A stretch of DNA of 64,000 nt from a bacterium. Its GTDB lineage: Bacteria > Myxococcota_A > Polyangia > Nannocystales > Nannocystaceae. The stretch is from assembly GCA_024742475.1 (NCBI GenBank), contig JANSYI010000011.1, forward strand, positions 62,001 through 126,000. Direction: 5' to 3'. Of this stretch, positions 8,610-17,315 are shown piece after piece. A program made the translations under genes and the position numbers. Within the stretch, counting starts at the first letter, position 1; each line of letters begins with the position of its first letter. The notes under the pieces are model-generated. The model saw only the letters and a list, made by a program, of their open reading frames with translations. It made no database searches and was not told where the DNA came from.

Positions 8610-10166
8610 ATGTTCCGTCGCGCTCTCCCCACCCTCCTGCTGTTCGCGTTCGCCCCAGCGCGGGTCGACGCTGCGCCGAGCCTGGTCAGCCAAGCCGAGT
8701 CTCCGGCGTGGGACCGGCCGATCCTCGCGGATCCCAAGGAGGATGACGCGAACAAGCGGTCGCAGCGTACGTTCCGCGACCACGGTGTCGGGCCGACGAT
8801 CGACACCGCCGAACGCCCCCGCGCGGCGTTCACCCTCGATCTCGACACCGCCAGCTTCGACCTGGCCCGCGCGGCCCTGCTCCGTGGTGAGGCGCCCGCG
8901 CCCGCCGAGGTCCGGGTCGAGGAGTTCGTCAAGGTGTTCTCGAAGCCTCCCGAGACGACCGGTCCCGACGCGCCGCTCGGGGTCGAGGTCGACGCCATCG
9001 CGTCCTCGCATCGTCGCGGGTATCAGGTCGTGCGCATCACCGCCTACGCGGCCCCACAACCGCAGCGCCCGGTCGACGTCGTCGTCGCCGTCGACGTCTC
9101 GGCCGCCATGGGCACGCCCCCCGACCTCGACGAGGCGCGCGAGCTCGTGCAGAGCCTCGGTGCAGCGCTCTCCCGCGACGATCGCCTCGCCCTCATCGAG
9201 CTCAACTCCCCCCCTGAGGTCCTCCGCCCGCTCGGGCCCCCGCCTTCGATCACGGACCTCGAGGCCGACGTCAAGCGACTCGGTCCCGCCGAGGCACCCG
9301 CAATGTCGGAGACCACCCTCGCCTCGGCGTTCGAGGCGCTCGGTCCCAAGGACGCCAAACGCGATCGCGTCGTCGTCGTCGTCGGTCCGGGCTCGCTGCC
9401 CAAGTCCACGACCGACGCGCGCGCAGCGGTGTGGCGGGCCGCTGCGGACGCCGCCAAGCGCGGCATCTCCACCTATGCCGTCGGCATCGGGCGCGCCGCC
9501 TACGACGACCTCTTGCTTGGCGGGCTCGCCAGTGCGGGCCGCGGCGCGTACCTGTTCGCGCACGAGCCCTCCGACGCCGCCCGCCGGGTCGCGCAGATCA
9601 TGCGCCGGCCGATCGCCGCCCGCGACCCCGTCCTCGAGGTGGAGTTCGACCCGGACGCGGTCACGCGCTACCGCCTCCTGGGCTTCGAGGGCCGTATGGA
9701 GCCCGCACCGTCGCGCCGAGAGCAGCCCACCAGCGGCGCGCTGCGGGCCGGAGACGCCGTCACCGCCCTGTACGAGATCAAGCTGCGCGAGGGCACCGAC
9801 GAGGCCTGGGGTCAGGTCCGCCTGCGCTACAACGACCCGGGGTCCGGCAAGACTCGGGTCCTCCGAGAGTCCCTGGACAGCCTCGAGCCGGGCGTCGCCG
9901 AAGCGGACGCCCCGGTGCGCACCCGCGTGTCCGTGCTCGCCGCCGCCGTGGCCGAGAAGCTCCGCGCGTCGTACTGGGCACGACGCATCACGTGGGCCAC
10001 GCTGCAAGAGCGCTTCGCCGCGCTGCCCGAGGACACACGTGCAGATCCCGACGCCGCCCGACTCGGCGCGTTGATCGATGACGCGGCCCGCCTGCACGAC
10101 GAAGCCGCCGCGGCAGGCAAGCGCCGTGGCGCCCGCCCCTTCGACCGGATGCCCGTCGTCCGATAG
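8610..10166 (+). CDS. Secreted VWA-domain protein, YfbK-like
   Basis: A 518-residue protein with signal peptide (ALPTLLLFAFAPARVDAAPS). The N-terminal TFTLDLDTASFDLARAALL/VRVEEFV-type segment and the C-terminal part are those of the YfbK-like von Willebrand group. The VWA domain begins at VDVVVAVDVSAAM around residue 155. The metal-site motif, normally DxSxS, reads DVSAA, so the second Ser is missing. The next gene, a histidine kinase, starts 24 bases later, so the protein may be part of an envelope-stress unit with the two-component pair; that link is inference from spacing alone. ATG 8610 is chosen because the signal peptide follows immediately. Confidence 0.85.
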   Translation: MFRRALPTLLLFAFAPARVDAAPSLVSQAESPAWDRPILADPKEDDANKRSQRTFRDHGVGPTIDTAERPRAAFTLDLDTASFDLARAALLRGEAPAPAEVRVEEFVKVFSKPPETTGPDAPLGVEVDAIASSHRRGYQVVRITAYAAPQPQRPVDVVVAVDVSAAMGTPPDLDEARELVQSLGAALSRDDRLALIELNSPPEVLRPLGPPPSITDLEADVKRLGPAEAPAMSETTLASAFEALGPKDAKRDRVVVVVGPGSLPKSTTDARAAVWRAAADAAKRGISTYAVGIGRAAYDDLLLGGLASAGRGAYLFAHEPSDAARRVAQIMRRPIAARDPVLEVEFDPDAVTRYRLLGFEGRMEPAPSRREQPTSGALRAGDAVTALYEIKLREGTDEAWGQVRLRYNDPGSGKTRVLRESLDSLEPGVAEADAPVRTRVSVLAAAVAEKLRASYWARRITWATLQERFAALPEDTRADPDAARLGALIDDAARLHDEAAAAGKRRGARPFDRMPVVR

Positions 10167-10190
10167 CCCGGCACTCCGGCCTTCCCTCGC

Positions 10191-12035
10191 ATGTTCTCTC
10201 GCCTTCGTCCGTGGCTGATCGCGCTGGCCTTGGGCCTGGCCATGCTCCTGTGGGGCCTGGCGACCCTGCAGAGCATGTTCATCACCGAGCGCCGTGATGC
10301 CCGGGCCCGCATCGACGACCAGACCTCGGCGCTGGAGGAGTTTGCCTTGCGCGCCCTACAGCTCCAGCTCGAGGACGTGCTGCGAGAGGCAGGCCCCGAT
10401 CTCGAGGCTGCCCGCACCGACCCTCTCCTGCCGGCACAGGGCCTGGTGTTCGTCGAGCGGGGCACGCTCGCCCTGCCCCGGCCCGGGCCGCGCAACACGA
10501 GCGACACCCCCGCGCAAGACCTCTACCAGGCGCTTCGCAGCGGCGCGCCGATCGACGCGGAGCCCCAGACGCCATGGGCCGACCGGTTGGTGCTGTTCAC
10601 CGACTTTCGCGACGCGATCGAAGAAGGTGCAGCCAATCCGATCGAGCGCTCGTTCCGAGAGCTCCTACGGCACCGCACGCTGCACGTCATCGACTCCCGC
10701 CTCGACCTCGTCGCCCGCGTCGCTGCGCTCGACCTGCTCACCGAGCGCAGCCTGCCCGACCCCGCGCTCATGGAAGACTCGCTACGCCGCGGCCTTCGCG
10801 ACGGACGCGGGGCGCTGGTGATCGAAGGCCTCCAGCCGGCGATGCTCGAGCGCCGCTCACGCTTCTCCCGCCCCGACTTCGAGTTTCTCACCGGCCGAGT
10901 CATCGCGCTGAGCCGGCAGGCAGGTGTCCGGGTCGACGACTTCGTCGCGCGAGCCAACGAACGCCCTCGAGACATGTTCGTGCCCGCACGCGCGACCGGC
11001 CCGATGCTGCTCGACCACGGCCGCGTGTTCGTCCGCCCCCGCACGGCAGAGATCCTCCTCGGGACGGAGGTCGACCTCGGCGAGGCGGTGATGGGGGTCG
11101 AGGAGGAGATGCGCACCAAGGGGCTGCTCGAACCCGACGACGGTCTGCTGGCGCCGAGCGTCTCGACCGAGGTCCTCGAGCTGTCGAGCTTGCACATCCC
11201 CGTCGTCGCGCCACGTCTCGAGCGCGCCGCCGAGAAGGCCGACGAGCGCTTCTGGCTCAAGACGTCGTTCGTCGTGCTGTGTGCCGTCCTCGCCTCGGTG
11301 CTGGTCGTGCTCGCTGGCGTCCTGCAGTCTCGGCGCCTTCGCTTCGTCGAGCTCAAGAGCAACTTCGTCGCGGCGGTCAGCCACGAGCTCCGTACCCCCC
11401 TGGCCTCGATCCGCCTGATGGCCGAGACGCTCGAGCGTCGCACCAAGGGGCTGCCCGGCGCGCGGGACTACCCCTCGCGCATCGTGCGAGAGAGCGACGA
11501 CCTGGCGTTCCTCGTCGACAACCTGCTGTCCTTCAACCGCCTCGACAAGGGCCGATGGTTGCCGCGCTGCGAGGAGATCGACGGCGCCGACCTGGCCGCG
11601 ACCCTCGAAGACGACCTGCACGTGCTGGCGCCGCGTCCGGTCCGGTTCACGCATGCGGGGCTCACCGACACGCAGCTGTGGGCAGACCCGGAGCTGTTGC
11701 GTCTCCTGCTGCGCAACCTCGGCAAGAACGCGTGCAACTACAACGAGCGCGACCCGATCGAGATCACGGTCGACGCCGAGCGCAGCCCCGAGGGCTGGAC
11801 GGTCACCTTCACGGACAACGGCGTGGGCATCGCTCCGGCCGAGCGCGCGAAGGTGTTCACCGACTTCTACCGCTCCCCGGGAACGCGCGCGCGCGGGAGC
11901 GGCCTGGGCCTTTCGATCTGCCGGCAGATCATGCAGGCGCACGGCGGCGACCTCGAGGTCGCGCGGTCCGACGCCGAAGGCACGACCTTCCGTCTGCGCT
12001 TTCCAGCGTCTATCCTTCGACCGGAGTCCGAATGA
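10191..12035 (+). CDS. Membrane sensor histidine kinase
   Basis: A 614-residue sensor kinase. Transmembrane helix 1 spans about residues 4-24 (LIALALGLAMLLWGLATLQ). A roughly 330-residue extracytoplasmic sensor of unrecognised fold follows, then helix 2 at about 355-380 (FVVLCAVLASVLVVLAGVL). No HAMP domain is obvious. The dimerisation helix starts almost at once, with the phospho-acceptor His398 in AVSHELRTPLASIRL. The ATPase shows an N box (LLRNLGKNACNYNERD), a G1 box (FTDNGVGIAP), an F region (FTDFYR) and a G2 box (GSGLGLSICRQIM). Its TGA overlaps the response regulator ATG, so the pair is coupled. Confidence 0.95.
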   Translation: MFSRLRPWLIALALGLAMLLWGLATLQSMFITERRDARARIDDQTSALEEFALRALQLQLEDVLREAGPDLEAARTDPLLPAQGLVFVERGTLALPRPGPRNTSDTPAQDLYQALRSGAPIDAEPQTPWADRLVLFTDFRDAIEEGAANPIERSFRELLRHRTLHVIDSRLDLVARVAALDLLTERSLPDPALMEDSLRRGLRDGRGALVIEGLQPAMLERRSRFSRPDFEFLTGRVIALSRQAGVRVDDFVARANERPRDMFVPARATGPMLLDHGRVFVRPRTAEILLGTEVDLGEAVMGVEEEMRTKGLLEPDDGLLAPSVSTEVLELSSLHIPVVAPRLERAAEKADERFWLKTSFVVLCAVLASVLVVLAGVLQSRRLRFVELKSNFVAAVSHELRTPLASIRLMAETLERRTKGLPGARDYPSRIVRESDDLAFLVDNLLSFNRLDKGRWLPRCEEIDGADLAATLEDDLHVLAPRPVRFTHAGLTDTQLWADPELLRLLLRNLGKNACNYNERDPIEITVDAERSPEGWTVTFTDNGVGIAPAERAKVFTDFYRSPGTRARGSGLGLSICRQIMQAHGGDLEVARSDAEGTTFRLRFPASILRPESE

Positions 12036-12739
12036 CCGAGCGCATCCTCGTCGTCGAGGACGACGAAAACCTCCGCCTGCCCCTCGTCGACAACCTCGAG
12101 GACGAGGGCTTCGAGGTCGAGCAAGCCTCGAGCGGTGAAGCCGCGGTCGAGCTGGCTCGACGCCAGAGCTTCGACGTGATCGTCTTGGACATCATGCTCC
12201 CGGGCATGAGCGGGTATGACGTCTGCAAGGTCCTGCGCGCCGAAGCATCGACCGCGGGCATCCTCATGCTCACCGCCCGCAGCCTCGAGGACGACGTGGT
12301 CACCGGGTTCGACGCCGGCGCGGACGACTACCTCACCAAGCCCTACCGCCTCCGCGAGCTCCTGGCCCGGGTCCGCGCGCTGCTGCGCCGGCGAGCACCA
12401 TCGTCCGCAGAGTCCCCCCGACCCGCCGAGACCGTCATCGACCTCGACGGCATTCGAATCGACGCCAGCGCGCGCACCGTCGTCGACGCGTCCGGCGCAC
12501 ATGTCGAGCTGACGCGCACCGAGTTCGACCTCCTGGTCTTCATGGTCACCCACCAAGGCGAGGCACTCGCCCGCGAGGTCATCCTGGACAAGGTCTGGGG
12601 CAACGTGCGCGTCGACCCCCGCACCGTCGACAACTTCGTCTCCAACCTCAAGAAGAAGCTCGGGTGGACCAAGGACCGCAAGTTCGCCTTCAGGGCGGTC
12701 CGCGGCGTCGGCTACCGGCTGGTCATCGGCGAAGGCTGA
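12032..12739 (+). CDS. OmpR/PhoB-type response regulator
   Basis: A 235-residue transcription factor: receiver domain (acidic pair in VVEDDENLRLPL, phosphorylatable Asp53 in VIVLDIMLPGMSG, Thr in MLTARS, Lys in LTKPYRL) followed by a winged-helix DNA-binding domain from about residue 130 (LTRTEFDLLVFMVTHQGEAL, then RTVDNFVSNLKKKLG). It is the cognate partner of the histidine kinase whose stop codon it overlaps (ATGA at 12032-12035). Target genes are unknown; the VWA gene upstream of the pair is one candidate. A hairpin at 12740-12771 follows the stop. Confidence 0.95.
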   Translation: MTERILVVEDDENLRLPLVDNLEDEGFEVEQASSGEAAVELARRQSFDVIVLDIMLPGMSGYDVCKVLRAEASTAGILMLTARSLEDDVVTGFDAGADDYLTKPYRLRELLARVRALLRRRAPSSAESPRPAETVIDLDGIRIDASARTVVDASGAHVELTRTEFDLLVFMVTHQGEALAREVILDKVWGNVRVDPRTVDNFVSNLKKKLGWTKDRKFAFRAVRGVGYRLVIGEG

Positions 12740-12771
12740 GCCTCGCAGCTGGGCTCACAGCCCCGCGAGGC
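12740..12771. terminator. Hairpin between convergent genes
   Basis: The outer stem GCCTCGC/GCGAGGC (7 bp) encloses an inner stem GGGCT/AGCCC. The structure starts just after the response regulator stop and spans the stop codon of nrtR on the other strand. There is no T-run, so it is either a bidirectional hairpin terminator or a transcript-end stabiliser. Confidence 0.5.
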
Positions 12772-13489
12772 GCTTGCCGGCGAACGCATACAGGTGCGCC
12801 GGCCGTCCGGGTCCCGACCCCGCGCGCTTGCCCGGCGCGTCGACGATGACGCCGTCTTCGATCATCCGATTGAACCGCTTGTTGAAGTTGCTCTTGTCAT
12901 AGTCGTTGCCCGTGACCACCTCGAACACGCGGCGAAGCTCCGCCTTGGTGAACGAGCGCGGGACCAGACTCATCGCCAGCCGAAGGTCGTACTCGATCTT
13001 GCCCGCGATGCGCTCGACCGCCAGCGCGATGATGTCGGCGTGGTCGAACGCCAGGTCGATGCGGTCGAGCCGCGAGACGGAGATCCAGGTCGCGTCCGCC
13101 GCGTCGTCGCCTGCTCGGACCCGCGGTACGCGGTCGGCGGGCACCAGGGCGTAGTAGGCCACCGACACCACCCGGCCCCGGGGGTCGCGGCCGGCCTTAC
13201 CGAAGGTGTACAGCTGCTCGAGGAAGACGTCCCGAGCGCTCAGCCCCGTCTCTTCCTGCAGCTCGCGAACCGCCGCGACGTCGAGGTCTTCCCCTTGGTC
13301 CTCGATGCCATCACCCACCTGGACGAACCCGCCGGGCAGCGCCCAGTGGCCCTCGAATGGTTCTTGGCCGCGCTCGATGAGCAGCAGCTTGAGGTCGAAG
13401 TCGACGACGGTCAGCACGACCATGTCGACCGTGACCGAGGGCCGCGCATGCTCGTAGCGAAACTTCGCGCGCGCGCTGGAGCGACTCAT
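12755..13489 (-). CDS. nrtR: NrtR-type regulator of NAD metabolism (Nudix + winged helix)
   Basis: A 244-residue protein with an N-terminal Nudix-like domain (GHWALPGGFVQVGD, then VRELQEETGL) and a C-terminal winged helix (FTKAELRRVFEVVTG, NFNKRFNRMIEDG). In characterised NrtR proteins the Nudix domain binds ADP-ribose or related NAD breakdown products and lifts repression of NAD genes. Here the Nudix box keeps REL-x-EET-G, so residual hydrolysis cannot be excluded. ATG 13487-13489 is chosen over ATG 13493-13495 because it overlaps the pncA stop (ATGA), matching the other junction in this operon. It is the last gene of pncB-pncA-nrtR, and so would be controlled by its own product. Confidence 0.88.
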   Translation of the reverse strand: MSRSSARAKFRYEHARPSVTVDMVVLTVVDFDLKLLLIERGQEPFEGHWALPGGFVQVGDGIEDQGEDLDVAAVRELQEETGLSARDVFLEQLYTFGKAGRDPRGRVVSVAYYALVPADRVPRVRAGDDAADATWISVSRLDRIDLAFDHADIIALAVERIAGKIEYDLRLAMSLVPRSFTKAELRRVFEVVTGNDYDKSNFNKRFNRMIEDGVIVDAPGKRAGSGPGRPAHLYAFAGKRLAGL

Positions 13490-14160
13490 CGCCACCCGAT
13501 CCCCTCGGCCTCGAGCGCGGTGCGGGAGGCTTCGGCTCCGTCCTCACCGCCGATCGCCGCGGTTGCGCTCGACAACACGCGGACCGTGTATCCACGCTGG
13601 GCGAGTCCGCGGGCCGCCGCGTCGACGCAGTAGCCTCCCGTGCAGTAGCCGATGACGTCGAAACGCACGGCCGCGGCGCCGCCCATCGACTCGACCAAGG
13701 CGGCGATCACGGGTTCGGCCGCCGGGTTGCTGAACAGCGAGTAGACCTCCTTTTCGAAGTACAGACCGACGCCGCGGCTCGCCTCGGCGGCGAGCTGCGC
13801 CGCGTCCAGCTCCCTCGGGCCTTCGTGCTCGGCCTCCTCGCCCACGAGGTTGCGGACGCCGGGCGCGAGCACCTGCATGGGGACGAAGCGGGTCCGGGCC
13901 GGGATCTGTGTGAAGACCCGGAGCCAGCCCGGCGTGCCCTTGACGCAGTGCGCGGGGAACGGCCCGCCGTTGGCCTGAAACTCCCACGCATCGTAGGCGT
14001 GCGAGTCGACCGACCCGATGATGGGAGCGTCTTCACGCTGGGCCTGCTCGAGCAGGTCCCCGATGCGCGCCCGTGTCCCGTGGGCGGCCGGGACGAACAG
14101 GGCGCCGCTGGGGTCGACGAAATCGTGCTGGGTGTCCACGTCGACGAGGATCCGCTTCAT
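13486..14160 (-). CDS. pncA: Nicotinamidase PncA
   Basis: A 224-residue isochorismatase-fold amidase that converts nicotinamide to nicotinate. Expected catalytic elements are visible: Asp9 in VDVDTQHDF, the Lys in HCVKGTPGW, and the nucleophilic Cys in YCTGGYCVDAAARGL. The metal-binding region SVDSHAYD follows the usual Asp/His pattern. The start is ATG 14158-14160, overlapping the pncB stop by ATGA; its own stop overlaps the nrtR start in the same way. Its product, nicotinate, is the substrate of the upstream gene product PncB, so the pair forms the two-step nicotinamide-to-NaMN route. Confidence 0.9.
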   Translation of the reverse strand: MKRILVDVDTQHDFVDPSGALFVPAAHGTRARIGDLLEQAQREDAPIIGSVDSHAYDAWEFQANGGPFPAHCVKGTPGWLRVFTQIPARTRFVPMQVLAPGVRNLVGEEAEHEGPRELDAAQLAAEASRGVGLYFEKEVYSLFSNPAAEPVIAALVESMGGAAAVRFDVIGYCTGGYCVDAAARGLAQRGYTVRVLSSATAAIGGEDGAEASRTALEAEGIGWR

Positions 14161-15638
14161 CGTGCTCCCCCCACGCGAGCACTGGACACCTCCTCGATGA
14201 GGGCCATCGTCGCCGGGCTGCGCTCGGCGGTGGCGGAGAGTTCCTCGGTCTCGAGCAGGCGCGGTAGGGCATGCGCGTTGCACAGGCGGAGCGTCTGCAC
14301 GAGATCTTCGTTGCCACTGAGCACCGCGTAGTCCTCGGGCGGCGTCTCGTCGGCTTGCCCGATGATTCCCAGCGGGCCCTCGCCCCGTAGACGGCGCCAG
14401 ACCACGGGTTGCCCCGGCACCGACTGCTTGCCGCGGCCTCGCTCGTTGCCGAACTTCATCCGCGGCTTACCGCCGGTCTGCGTCAGCTTGAACACCGCGC
14501 TGACCCGGTCGCGGGTGAGCGGATTGGTCGCAGGTTTGGCGACGATGGTGCCACCGTAGCCGTACAGCTGTTTGTCCTTGGGCCACTGCGTGAATTCCCG
14601 GAGCTTCTCGAAGTGCACGGTCGCCTCCAGATCGAGCCCGTCTTCGAGCACGTGCGAGGGCGCGAGACCGGCCTCGGACAGCAGCTCGCAGGCGTGAAGG
14701 TACTGCACGTACTTGTTGCCCGAGTCGTATCGAATGGAGCACGCGTGCGGTCGGTCTCGCATGACCTGCATGGCCGAGAGGATGCCCGAGCCCATCGTGT
14801 CGAAAGTGTCCAGCAGGTAGCTCGGCGGCGAGGAACGCATGTCTCGCATCGACTCGAACGCCGCGAGGTCGGTGCCCCAGCGCTGCACGTGCTCGTGCCC
14901 CATGGTGCCCACCGCCTTCATGCCCAGCGCCCGCGCCAGGTGCATGTTGCTCGTCAGCGTCACACCAGCTTCCGCGCACGCCTTCAGCGCGAGCTCGTGT
15001 TGTTGCATGCACACCGCCGATCGCATGCCGACTTCGAACACGCGGCCTGGGCTGCCAACCGCGTCGACCAAGGCGCGCACCCCCGAAGCGACGCGCTCCC
15101 CGTACGCATCATCCTCCCGCGAGATTGCGCCGGGGTCCTCCTGCACGGCTTCGGCGACGGCCCGAATGATCTGCTCGTGCTCGGCACACGTCGCGGTGCG
15201 CATCGCGTCGTCGACGGTGCCGAGCTTGAAGGCGCTCGCGAGCTGAATGGGAAAGTTCAGCCACAGCAACATCGGCTCGAGCCAGGACACCAGGAAGCTC
15301 GGGCCGGTGACGCTGAGGATGGGCTCCCGCTCGAGCACCCACACGCCCTTGGGGACGGCGCAGATCTCGAGCGCCGAAGGCCCGGCTCGAAGCGCGTGCT
15401 CCATGGCGTCGGAGACGGTGTAGCCGCTGGCGCGCGCGAACTCGAGATCCGCCGCGGTGGGTGCGACCTCGCCGAGCATGTCTCGCACGAGCGACGCCAG
15501 GTCGAAGGGCACGAACTGTGGCCCCCCGCGGCGGAAGGAGAAGTAGAATGTCTCGCGCCGCAGCGGAAACCCGGCCTGGGCCATCGAGTACTTGTAGGCG
15601 TCGGTCGCGAGGGACGAAGGGGACTGCCAGGGGCGCAC
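14157..15638 (-). CDS. pncB: Nicotinate phosphoribosyltransferase PncB
   Basis: A 493-residue enzyme that makes nicotinate mononucleotide from nicotinate and PRPP. The N-terminal TDAYKYSMAQAGF, the VFEVGMRSAV segment (equivalent to the FGxRR region), GVTLTSNMHLAR, GTMGHEHVQRWG and the phosphoribosyl-binding CSIRYDSGN region agree with the family. The start is GTG 15636-15638; upstream residues in this frame overlap the metallophosphoesterase gene and are shadow. A sigma70-like promoter sits so close to the GTG that the message is probably leaderless. It is first in the pncB-pncA-nrtR operon. Confidence 0.9.
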   Translation of the reverse strand: MRPWQSPSSLATDAYKYSMAQAGFPLRRETFYFSFRRGGPQFVPFDLASLVRDMLGEVAPTAADLEFARASGYTVSDAMEHALRAGPSALEICAVPKGVWVLEREPILSVTGPSFLVSWLEPMLLWLNFPIQLASAFKLGTVDDAMRTATCAEHEQIIRAVAEAVQEDPGAISREDDAYGERVASGVRALVDAVGSPGRVFEVGMRSAVCMQQHELALKACAEAGVTLTSNMHLARALGMKAVGTMGHEHVQRWGTDLAAFESMRDMRSSPPSYLLDTFDTMGSGILSAMQVMRDRPHACSIRYDSGNKYVQYLHACELLSEAGLAPSHVLEDGLDLEATVHFEKLREFTQWPKDKQLYGYGGTIVAKPATNPLTRDRVSAVFKLTQTGGKPRMKFGNERGRGKQSVPGQPVVWRRLRGEGPLGIIGQADETPPEDYAVLSGNEDLVQTLRLCNAHALPRLLETEELSATAERSPATMALIEEVSSARVGGAR

Positions 15639-15644
15639 GCTTTC

Positions 15645-15673
15645 AATATAGGGTGGATCGACCACTATTTCAA
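15645..15673 (-). promoter_or_regulatory. Promoter of the pncB-pncA-nrtR operon
   Basis: Reading the minus strand, TTGAAA (15673-15668) and TATATT (15650-15645) are separated by exactly 17 bases, a near-consensus housekeeping promoter. The -10 box ends six bases before the GTG of pncB, so transcription should start at or next to the start codon and give a leaderless mRNA. The -35 box lies at the very end of the upstream metallophosphoesterase gene. Confidence 0.6.
15648..15668. promoter_or_regulatory. Candidate NrtR operator inside the promoter
   Basis: An imperfect 21-base palindrome with ends ATAG...CTAT and, read on the minus strand, an inner TGG-N5-CCA. It fills the spacer between the -35 and -10 boxes, so a protein bound there would block polymerase. 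Known NrtR sites also have ATAG/CTAT arms but are shorter between the arms, so the match is partial and assignment to NrtR is inference. Confidence 0.4.
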
Positions 15674-16405
15674 GAGCGAGACCGGGATTCGCTCGAAGCC
15701 TCGCACCAACACGCCGCGCCCGCGCTCGAGGTCGAGGCTGACGAACTGTCGCCGCCCCACGGAGCAGCTGCCGGTGTTCAGCGACACGCCGCTGGGCATC
15801 ACGTCGACTCTCGCGCAGTGGGTGTGGCCCATCACGACGGCTTGCACCGACTCTTCGCGGCACAGCGTGTCCGCTGCGCGGGCGTAGGGACCCCCAGGGC
15901 CTCGAAAGCGAACGTCCTTGATCTCCACGTCGCGGTCCTCGAACCATTGTGCGAGCCGCCGCAAGCCCAGCGCGCGCAGGCGTCCGGTGGTCCATGTACC
16001 CAGGTGTGCCAGCGGCAGGGCAGCCGCGGCGACCGGGTCGAACTGATGTCCGTGTACGAACAGCACGCGGCATCGGGGCGTGCCCAGCACGACCCTCTCG
16101 GGCGCACCGAGGACGTCGCGCGCAGCCAGGTCGTGGTTGCCGTACACGTAGACGACACGCGGGTGCGCGATGCGGTCGGCCAGCCACGCGTGCGCGTCGA
16201 GGATGCGGCGCAAATGCTCCCCGGCAAACCGGGCACCCCAACGCGCGGCGTGATCGGCAGTCAATACGTCCCCGAGCAAGACGACCCGATCATGCTCGGC
16301 GAGCAGCGTGTCGACGAAGGCTGCGAAGTCCGCAGGGGCGTGGCAGAACGCATCGGTGGTCGACTCGAGCCCGACGTGCAGGTCAGAGAGCGCTGCGACG
16401 CGCAT
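15665..16405 (-). CDS. Calcineurin-like metallophosphoesterase
   Basis: A 246-residue phosphoesterase with the full metal-ligand series: DLHVG (residues 8-12), LLGDVLTAD, YGNHDLAA, VHGHQFD and VMGHTHCA. These are the five motifs of the two-metal calcineurin-like fold that hydrolyses phosphoesters in nucleotides, phospholipid precursors or proteins. Size and motif spacing are close to UDP-diacylglucosamine pyrophosphatase-like and other small members; the substrate is not determinable. ATG 16405 is preferred over ATG 16423 because the family begins at MRVAALSDLH. The pncB promoter overlaps its 3' end. Confidence 0.85.
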   Translation of the reverse strand: MRVAALSDLHVGLESTTDAFCHAPADFAAFVDTLLAEHDRVVLLGDVLTADHAARWGARFAGEHLRRILDAHAWLADRIAHPRVVYVYGNHDLAARDVLGAPERVVLGTPRCRVLFVHGHQFDPVAAAALPLAHLGTWTTGRLRALGLRRLAQWFEDRDVEIKDVRFRGPGGPYARAADTLCREESVQAVVMGHTHCARVDVMPSGVSLNTGSCSVGRRQFVSLDLERGRGVLVRGFERIPVSLLK

Positions 16406-16478
16406 GGCGGTCGTATCGCACAAATGTCACCCCAGTGTGCAACCCTGGTCTCCCTACCCCGTCACGCTCGGCGGACGC

Positions 16479-17288
16479 ATGATGACGCATCGCCTCTGCA
16501 CCCTCCTCCTCGGACTCGCCGCCGCATGCGCCGGTGGCGACATCATGCGCGCGGAGTCGGACGACACGCCCGGTCCCGCGCCGGGCAGCGGGACAACGGG
16601 CGGATCCGAACCGGTCACCACGTCGGGCATGTCGGGCATCTCGGCGGGCATGGTGGGCAGCACCTCCGCCGACGATGCGTCGACGGGCCAACCCGGGCTC
16701 GACACCGAGGACACCTCCCCGAACGACACCGACGGCGGCAGTGAAGGCAGTGACACCGACGAGACCTCCTCGAGCGGCACGGCTGGCGAGGACAGCGGCT
16801 CCAGCACCGGCGAGCCCCCCGCCGACGACGTCGACCTCTCCGGATGGACGCTCGAGCAGGCCAACTCCGCCCGCACGTTCACCCTGCCCAACAACACCCT
16901 GGTGCCCGCGGGCGGCTTCGTCGTCGTCGGGCGCAACGCCTCGCGCGCCCAGTTCGAAGCCTACTGGGGCCTGCTCGGAGACGACGTCGTGTACCTCGAC
17001 GCGGGCGACGAGTTCCCCGCGATCAACGGCGACGAAACCTTCACGCTTCGTGACGACGGCGGCGCGGTGGTCGACGGACCCACCCCCGCGATTCAAGCAG
17101 GCGACACCGTTCGACGCGACGACCTCGCCGAGGCCGGCACCTGGACCGTCGCCGACGAGGATGGCGCCGACCCGGGTTCCGGACACCCCGACCCCGGCGC
17201 CCCCGGCGTGTTCTTGACCGAGGCGAGCGACGCAACCGGCTCGGGAAATTTCGCGTACGAGTTCGTCGAGCTGCAAGCCTGGCCGTAG
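16479..17288 (+). CDS. Lipoprotein with partial lamin-tail-like domain
   Basis: A 269-residue predicted lipoprotein: signal peptide and lipobox LLLGLAAACAGG, then about 90 residues of Ser/Thr/Gly/Asp linker, then a region VDLSGWTLEQANSARTF/LVPAGGFVVVGRN that matches the middle and end of the lamin-tail (LTD) fold. The usual first part of LTD (a strand such as xxEWIELYNP) is missing before VDLSGW, so the domain seems shortened. A separate C-terminal piece FLTEASDATGSGNF/YEFVELQAWP resembles the opening strands of an LTD, which hints at a rearranged or circularly permuted domain. Likely surface-exposed. ATG 16479 and 16482 are both possible. Confidence 0.75.
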   Translation: MMTHRLCTLLLGLAAACAGGDIMRAESDDTPGPAPGSGTTGGSEPVTTSGMSGISAGMVGSTSADDASTGQPGLDTEDTSPNDTDGGSEGSDTDETSSSGTAGEDSGSSTGEPPADDVDLSGWTLEQANSARTFTLPNNTLVPAGGFVVVGRNASRAQFEAYWGLLGDDVVYLDAGDEFPAINGDETFTLRDDGGAVVDGPTPAIQAGDTVRRDDLAEAGTWTVADEDGADPGSGHPDPGAPGVFLTEASDATGSGNFAYEFVELQAWP

Positions 17289-17315
17289 CCGAGGTCGGCG
17301 GTAGACTGATCCAGC

